NCBI GenBank assembly: GCA_964589725.1
Contig: CAZPUJ010000716.1
Coordinates: 1-38,332 of the forward strand
Source: CAYSHJ01 sp964589725
GTDB taxonomy: Bacteria; Planctomycetota; Planctomycetia; Planctomycetales; Planctomycetaceae
Direction of reading: 5' to 3'
Length of the DNA: 38,332 bases
Part shown: positions 33,671 through 38,332 of the stretch, in pieces
Layout of the letters: every line of letters starts with the position of its first letter
Position numbering within the stretch: position 1 is the first letter of the stretch
The notes under the pieces: generated by a model
The model's database searches: none
What the model saw: the letters and a program-made list of their open reading frames with translations, nothing else
Told to the model about the DNA's origin: nothing
Made by a program: the position numbers and the translations under genes

Positions 33671-35698
33671 TCAGCGTGAACGTAGTTCGGCGAGTGGCGC
33701 GGCGAACTCACCGCCTGCCAGCACAGTCTCGCGCAACACAATCAGTTCATGGTCGATGAGTTGCTCCGAAGCGGCAAGTTCTTTGATCAACGAGTTCACA
33801 AAGCCCACATCGCTCTTCATGCCGTGCTTCTTGGCAAATTCGGTGAGCAGGGTCTTTCCAGGAAAGAGTGTGCGCCAGCCGTCATTCTTCACCGCCTGCT
33901 CGATTTCGGCTTTGTACGCTTCGAGCAAGACCGTCGTTTGCGCCGCCGCGTCATCGGTCACATGCTTCACTTGGTCGACCGTCTCTTGGACTTTTCCGTC
34001 GAAGGCTGCAACCCTGTCGGGAATCCAGCAGTTGGATGCGTCAAGCACGGCGGTCTTCTCGAAAAATTTGCCAAGGGAGAAATCCTGCGGACGAAAGAGC
34101 ATGTTCAACCGAAACGCGACCATGTCCCTAAGTACTTCGCCAGAAATTTCGCGGGCGATGTTTCTCAGGCAGTGGTCGATGTCAGCAAGCGAAAGCATCT
34201 GGTTGTACTGCTCTTGCAGCACTCTCCGAATCAACTCGCCATCCAGCAAGTAGTTTTCGATCTGGTTGCGTGCTAGGACATGCAGCCGTCCCCTCGACCG
34301 ATTCGCGTAAGCGTCAGCCATCTCTGGAGTCAGGTAATCGCGGTCCCGGATCAGGTAAAATTGGCAGATTCCGAACGTCGTTTCGAGGATTGCGAGGACG
34401 GCCGCGTTGATGCGCAAGTGGTTGTCGACGCCGCCGGCCGGGATCAGTTTCACGGACCCGGCTTTCTCCCCGAACAGCCAGCCGAACGTCTTGCGATCCG
34501 CGCTAGCGCCCGTGCCTTCGAGGAACACCATGTTCTTAGCGACGCCGATGAAGCCAGACACGCCGAACAAACTCCGCAGTTGAAGCGCGGCGAGTGGCTC
34601 CTCGGAGCCGGGGACCACGTCGGATTTGTCGAGGCCGCGGCTGATGTAATAAGTCTTGTCTCGCCCCGCCTCGTCGATGATTTCCCCGTTATGCGTGGCC
34701 AGCCAGATCTGATTGCCGGGCTTCACAGACAGCATGAGCCGGACCAAGCGGCGAGCCAGTTCGGGGTGCAGATGCAGTTCGGGCTCGTCGATCGCGATGA
34801 CAGAATGCTCGACGCCGTGGCGGATGAAGAAGCTCAACAGGAAGAAAACTTCCTTCTCGCCGGACGACAACTCGTGGAAGGTAATGACCTCTTTGTTCGG
34901 AATCTGAACGAAGAGGTTGGTGGGTGCGCTCTCCTTTTTACGGCCGAAAGAGTATCCGGGCAGGAGCTGGCCGAGCAGTGTTTCGTAGGGGGCGATGGGG
35001 TCCGCAGGCTTCTGACTGGTGGTGACCTCCCCCCGCTCAAGCGCGTCGTGGTATTCGCCGAGGGCTTGAAAATAGTGATAACGGAGCTGCACCAGGTAAT
35101 CGAACATATCGCGGTACTGGTTCTCCGAAGCGGCGAAACCCATCGACCAGACGTGCTCCTTCGTCGCCATCTGCTCATGCGCGAACAGGCGGTTTTGCCA
35201 CTGGAATCCTTCGGTGGGGTAGAAGCGGTCGGCCTTGAGGAAGAAGCCCGTCGCTCTCTTGAGGTGTTGCCGCAAGATGTGAGTGACCATATTGTGGCAA
35301 CCGTCGTACATCGGCAACGATTGCTGTGGGTTGCTGACGTTCTGCGCGAAGCTACGCATGTAGATCCGGTTTTCGAGAAGCTGCTCCAGAGCCTCACGCT
35401 GGTAGGTGTAGTTCGGGTTTTCGTCCAGATATTTCCTGATCAACCGTAGCTCGTCGGAAGACAAGCCGATGCTCACTTCAAAGCGGAACTTGTTCGGAAG
35501 CGGCCGCCGGTTCCCGTAGCCAAAGCCGAAGGCACTGGAAAACGCGTAACTAACGAGTTCGAGCACCGAGCTTTTGCCGCCGCCGTTCGCGCCTGCCAGC
35601 ACGATGATGTCCGATTTCGCGGTCGGCGAAGTGAACGGGCCGAAGTGTACCGAAACAAGGTTCCGGAATTCGTGAATAGTGACTTCTTGAATGAACAT
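33671..35698 (-). CDS. ABC-type ATPase fused to TOPRIM (OLD/PARIS-like) defence protein
   Basis: 675 residues. The start at 35698 has GGAAAA upstream. The ABC-type ATPase is complete: Walker A LAGANGGGKSSVLE at ~34-47, signature ELSSGEKEVFFLLSF, Walker B VIAIDEPELHLHPELA and H-loop IWLATHNGEIID. The C-terminal part has a TOPRIM-like signature: FLEGTGASADRKTFGWLF (acidic Glu), LIPAGGVDNHLRIN and FYLIRDRDYLTPE (Asp-x-Asp), plus LARNQIENYLLDGELIRRVL as in DUF4435. It therefore resembles OLD-family nucleases and the ATPase plus DUF4435 pair of PARIS systems fused into one chain. It is next to a restriction-modification pair. No partner is essential by sequence; the defence role is inferred. Confidence 0.85.
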   Translation of the reverse strand: MFIQEVTIHEFRNLVSVHFGPFTSPTAKSDIIVLAGANGGGKSSVLELVSYAFSSAFGFGYGNRRPLPNKFRFEVSIGLSSDELRLIRKYLDENPNYTYQREALEQLLENRIYMRSFAQNVSNPQQSLPMYDGCHNMVTHILRQHLKRATGFFLKADRFYPTEGFQWQNRLFAHEQMATKEHVWSMGFAASENQYRDMFDYLVQLRYHYFQALGEYHDALERGEVTTSQKPADPIAPYETLLGQLLPGYSFGRKKESAPTNLFVQIPNKEVITFHELSSGEKEVFFLLSFFIRHGVEHSVIAIDEPELHLHPELARRLVRLMLSVKPGNQIWLATHNGEIIDEAGRDKTYYISRGLDKSDVVPGSEEPLAALQLRSLFGVSGFIGVAKNMVFLEGTGASADRKTFGWLFGEKAGSVKLIPAGGVDNHLRINAAVLAILETTFGICQFYLIRDRDYLTPEMADAYANRSRGRLHVLARNQIENYLLDGELIRRVLQEQYNQMLSLADIDHCLRNIAREISGEVLRDMVAFRLNMLFRPQDFSLGKFFEKTAVLDASNCWIPDRVAAFDGKVQETVDQVKHVTDDAAAQTTVLLEAYKAEIEQAVKNDGWRTLFPGKTLLTEFAKKHGMKSDVGFVNSLIKELAASEQLIDHELIVLRETVLAGGEFAAPLAELRSR

Positions 35699-35877
35699 CG
35701 TTTTCCAACTGTTCTGAGTTCCGCTGGCGGTCGCTTCGAGCCATCAGTGTGATCAAAGAGAATTGGCGAAGGAAGTACATCCGAGAAGGAAAAAAGGGAC
35801 AGTCCAATTACCAACAGCAACGCGGTCCAAACGGCCCGAGCGGCTTTGGGGACTCGCGGGTGGCAGTGCTGTTTCTT

Positions 35878-36027
35878 TTAGGCCACGAGCAGTTTCACCA
35901 TCTCGTCCCACGGGCGGGCGAGGCGGTCCAGGCAGCGGGTGGCGATGGCTCGACGCAGCTTGTCGAGCGTCAGAGTGGAAGGTCTTTGATTCTGTTCCGC
36001 GAGTTCATTCAGTAAGATCGCACCGAA
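35878..36027 (-). pseudogene. Short coding remnant, family unknown
   Basis: A 49-codon open stretch on the minus strand ends in TAA at 35878-35880 and is closed upstream by TGA; it has no start. The translation is ordered and amphipathic (LLNELAEQNQRPSTLTLDKL, then AIATRCLDRLARPWDEMVKL) and reads like the C-terminus of a transposase or phage-type protein, but I do not recognise it. The rest of the 388-bp gap between the ATPase and the restriction gene holds nothing else that I can support. Confidence 0.35.
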
Positions 36028-36086
36028 TCAGACGCCGATCATGCGTTGAATTGACGGCGAAATTCCAATTCAGAAGCCCACTCCCG

Positions 36087-36866
36087 ATGAGCTACGAAAC
36101 TCAAAATCTCAAGGTTCCCGTCGAGTCGGATGACTACAACGAATGCTCGGCGTTTGTGATCCAAGCGGTCAAAGGACTGATGACCGACGCTCTGAATTCT
36201 GGTCGGAACAAAATCCTGATTCACACGAATCTGAAACGCGGCCTGCCAATGGAGAACATCAACAAGGTCGCGGGGCCGTTTGTTGAGGCTTGGGCCGTCG
36301 AAGTGTTTCAAGACGCCGTTGAGGATCAGGGCAACAAGTACCGTTTGATCAACGTCGAGGCTCAAGAGCGGCTCAACATGTCGGATGTCATTTTGCAGTT
36401 CAAGAGGCAACGGAAGCGGCAGACATCGGTGACGGCCGGAGTCGATGTGAAGGCGACCTCAGAAGACTTTGCGAATGCAGGCAAGTCACCGAACATCACG
36501 TCCTACGCCAGAATCCGAACGGCCTACGTCAAAGACCCCGATTATCTGTTTGTCATCCTGTCGTTGAAGCACCGTGTTTACTGCGAAAAGAATCCGGACT
36601 CGGCGATGATGGAAGGCGTGATGGAGGTCGTAGACCACAATGCCTACGATCTCAAACATCTGTCTGCGGCCGACATTTCCTACAACCCGTCGTTAGGGAC
36701 CGGGCAGCTCCAGGTTCGCGACATTCACTACGTCACGACGGAAACACGAACGACCTGGGAATTCTGCCAACTCCTGGACCGCAAGTACCTCGCGTCGAGC
36801 CGCAGATCGTTTGAACAATGGCATAAACTCGCGTTGCAGCATGGATGGATCAAGGATGCAGAATAG
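36087..36866 (+). CDS. Probable type II restriction endonuclease (PD-(D/E)xK)
   Basis: 259 residues from the ATG at 36087. A PD-(D/E)xK-like core is visible at ~110-140: LNMSDVILQFKRQ followed by TAGVDVKATSEDF, giving Asp...Asp-Val-Lys. Other segments (ILIHTNLKRGLPMENINKVA, PFVEAWAVEVFQDAV) do not match a named enzyme. The gene overlaps the start of the methyltransferase gene by 11 bp, an arrangement standard for restriction-modification. The recognition site is unknown. The frame is open further upstream but the start chosen has the first plausible ATG. Confidence 0.78.
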   Translation: MSYETQNLKVPVESDDYNECSAFVIQAVKGLMTDALNSGRNKILIHTNLKRGLPMENINKVAGPFVEAWAVEVFQDAVEDQGNKYRLINVEAQERLNMSDVILQFKRQRKRQTSVTAGVDVKATSEDFANAGKSPNITSYARIRTAYVKDPDYLFVILSLKHRVYCEKNPDSAMMEGVMEVVDHNAYDLKHLSAADISYNPSLGTGQLQVRDIHYVTTETRTTWEFCQLLDRKYLASSRRSFEQWHKLALQHGWIKDAE

Positions 36867-37677
36867 CCAGCCCAAAATCATCACCGGTGATTCGCTCGAA
36901 GTCCTACGGACTCTCGCGACGGAGTCTGTTGATTTGGTAATTGCCGATCCGCCCTACAACCTGGGCAAGGATTACGGAAACAACCATGACCTCAAGGGCT
37001 TTGAGGAATACCTGGAGTTTTCGCGCGGATGGCTGCGAGAAGCACATCGAATCCTGAAGCCGACTGGCACAATTTATGTGTTCATGGGCGTGCGATTCGT
37101 CTCGTACTTGTTCCACATGCTCGATCAAGAACTGGGGATGTTCTTCAATTCGTGGATCACCTGGCATTACACGCAAGGCATGGGCCGCACGAAGGGTTTC
37201 TCGCCGCGTCACGACGATGTCTTGATGTTTAACAAGACCGAGCAATTCAAATTTTATCTCGACGAGGTTCGTGTGCCGCAGAAGTATTTCCGCAAGCGGA
37301 ACAACATGGCGGGAGCGAATCCGGGTGACGTCTGGCAGTTTTCCCATGTGCATTACTCAAACCCCGAACGGCAAGATCACCCAACCCAGAAGCCAGAGGG
37401 ACTCGTCGAACGAATGGTCCTGGCATCAACCGACGCCGGCGATTTGGTGGTCGATCCCTTTGCTGGAAGTGGTACGACGCTGCGTGTGTGCCAAGTCTTG
37501 GAACGCTCGGCAGTCGGAATCGAATTGAATCCAGAGTACGTTGACCTCATTAAACGGCGGCTTGCGGAATCGTTTTTGGGATTTGATTCGGTTGACCCAC
37601 GCCAGGACCGAACGCCGCGCGACCTTCCGACACCAATGACCAGTCATCTTCAATTGACTCTCCTCCCTGAACACTGA
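36856..37677 (+). CDS. Beta-class DNA methyltransferase (likely N6-adenine)
   Basis: 273 residues from the ATG at 36856, which overlaps the endonuclease stop (ATGs at 36811 and 36841 are alternatives). Motif IV VIADPPYNLGKDYG (DPPY) lies near the N-terminus and motif I LVVDPFAGSGTTLRV (FxGxG) near the C-terminus, the beta-class order IV-target region-I. YSNPERQDHPTQKPEGLVER and ERSAVGIELNPEYVDL also fit. DPPY favours adenine. It protects the host DNA from the linked restriction enzyme. Confidence 0.93.
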   Translation: MQNSQPKIITGDSLEVLRTLATESVDLVIADPPYNLGKDYGNNHDLKGFEEYLEFSRGWLREAHRILKPTGTIYVFMGVRFVSYLFHMLDQELGMFFNSWITWHYTQGMGRTKGFSPRHDDVLMFNKTEQFKFYLDEVRVPQKYFRKRNNMAGANPGDVWQFSHVHYSNPERQDHPTQKPEGLVERMVLASTDAGDLVVDPFAGSGTTLRVCQVLERSAVGIELNPEYVDLIKRRLAESFLGFDSVDPRQDRTPRDLPTPMTSHLQLTLLPEH

Positions 37678-37700
37678 GACGAGGCATGGGACGCGGCTTG

Positions 37701-37735
37701 CTGACTGCGACACGGTCAGTTTCAGTTTCGTTTTT
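37701..37735 (+). terminator. Weak candidate terminator after the methyltransferase
   Basis: CTGAC at 37701-37705 can pair with GTCAG at 37715-37719, and a T-rich stretch (TTTCAGTTTCGTTTTT) follows. The stem is only 5 bp with a 9-nt loop, so it is marginal. It lies between the convergent methyltransferase and peptidase genes. Confidence 0.25.
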
Positions 37736-37770
37736 CTGCTTTCCTGCCGGCGCAATCCTGGCGGGGTGAT

Positions 37771-38332
37771 CTACTTGGCTTCTTGCTTGTCGCGCGCAAG
37801 ACGGAATTCGTCCCCGACGTTCCAAGTCGGCAATTGGTCGCAGTTGGCAACGTCGCGGGCCACGTCCAGCATGAACTCAGCCAACACAACGAAGCCCGAA
37901 AAATCCCAGTCCGGCTGAAATTCATCCTGCGGCGAGTGGTACGCCTTGTCGTTGAAATCTTTGTGAGCCTTCGTGGCGAAGTCGTCCGGCTTGCCTGTGA
38001 TCTTCATTCCCGCCGCGACGGAAAACGCGGGGACGCCCGACTGCGCCAGCGAGAAATGGTCCGAGCGGTAGAAGATTCCCAGGTGTGCCCGCTGGTCCGT
38101 TTCGATCTCCAGGCGGTTCCTCTCTGCCGCCGCTTTGACCGTTGGCCAGATCGACGTTCGGTCGGCACCTGTCACGACGACCGAGGCCGGTACGCCGAGC
38201 GGCAGGATCATGTCGACGTTCAGATTGAGCGCTGTCTTGCTCAGAGGGATGAGCGGATTTCGGGTGTAGTACTTCGAACCGAGCAGCCCTTTCTCTTCCG
38301 CGGTGACGGCCAGGAAAACCGCGGATCGTTTG
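37771..38332 (-). CDS. M28-family metallopeptidase (N-terminus beyond window)
   Basis: The frame ends at TAG (37771-37773) and runs off the right edge, so only ~186 C-terminal residues are seen. M28 signatures: FLAVTAEEKGLLGSKYY with the Glu-Glu pair (general base and zinc ligand), NVDMILPLGVP, and IFYRSDHFSLAQSGVPAFS, with His/Asp residues in the usual metal-binding region. The C-terminus (FQPDWDFSGFVVLAEFMLDV) is a helix. M28 enzymes are zinc aminopeptidases, often exported. The signal peptide, if any, is outside the window. Confidence 0.9.
   Translation of the reverse strand, partial: KRSAVFLAVTAEEKGLLGSKYYTRNPLIPLSKTALNLNVDMILPLGVPASVVVTGADRTSIWPTVKAAAERNRLEIETDQRAHLGIFYRSDHFSLAQSGVPAFSVAAGMKITGKPDDFATKAHKDFNDKAYHSPQDEFQPDWDFSGFVVLAEFMLDVARDVANCDQLPTWNVGDEFRLARDKQEAK

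Noticed and set aside
1..38332. tRNA, rRNA and CRISPR arrays
   Set aside because: I looked for cloverleaf-type segments and regularly spaced direct repeats and saw none; a covariance-model scan was not possible.

Overview
The window looks like chromosomal DNA from a member of the Planctomycetota. The evidence is family content: two DUF1501 proteins, a DUF1549/DUF1553 protein with CxxCH-type motifs, a haem-c/prenyltransferase-like toroid protein, a Tat-exported Gfo/Idh/MocA oxidoreductase and several large secreted LamG/propeller and glycosidase-like proteins. GC is fairly high and intergenic palindromes are frequent. The species cannot be named from sequence alone. Both ends cut genes: a secreted glycosidase-like protein at the left edge and an M28 peptidase at the right edge.

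Layout. (1) 1-6.0 kb: exported proteins (partial glycosidase-like protein, cytochrome/toroid protein, LamG protein interrupted by a propeller, stand-alone secretin-like protein). (2) 6.1-7.8 kb: a dead ISAs1-family element with recognisable inverted repeats, a truncated ORF beside it and a MITE-like palindrome. (3) 8.0-16.8 kb: a run of small same-strand enzymes: DUF1801, AlkD-like, hypothetical, double GNAT, OsmC, cupin, Tam, a second methyltransferase, a DapF-like/GNAT fusion, a nitrilase-family amidohydrolase, PaiB and transglutaminase remnants, and a small membrane protein. (4) 16.8-25.2 kb: a second exported carbohydrate-related block (GH20-like protein, propeller protein, DUF1501, a broken glycosidase, a Tat oxidoreductase). 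(5) 25.4-27.8 kb: DUF1653-cupin fusion, an HTH protein and a PhzF-family protein. (6) 28.0-33.2 kb: DUF1549/DUF1553, DUF1501 and a thioredoxin-like gene. (7) 33.2-37.7 kb: an aldo/keto reductase remnant, then a small defence island with a fused ABC-ATPase/TOPRIM (OLD/PARIS-like) protein and an overlapping restriction endonuclease/DNA methyltransferase pair.

The most notable signal is at 32145-33236. A single reading frame with a thioredoxin-like domain is interrupted only by an in-frame TGA directly after Gly-Cys-Thr. A hairpin lies where a bacterial SECIS should be, with G and U in the apical loop at positions 23 and 24 counted from the U of UGA. I read it as a probable selenoprotein (Sec74). 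Other unusual items are a DapF homologue with both catalytic cysteines replaced by serine and fused to a GNAT domain, a propeller domain inserted inside a LamG fold, and several recombination scars (partial gene duplication, truncated genes, long inverted repeats).
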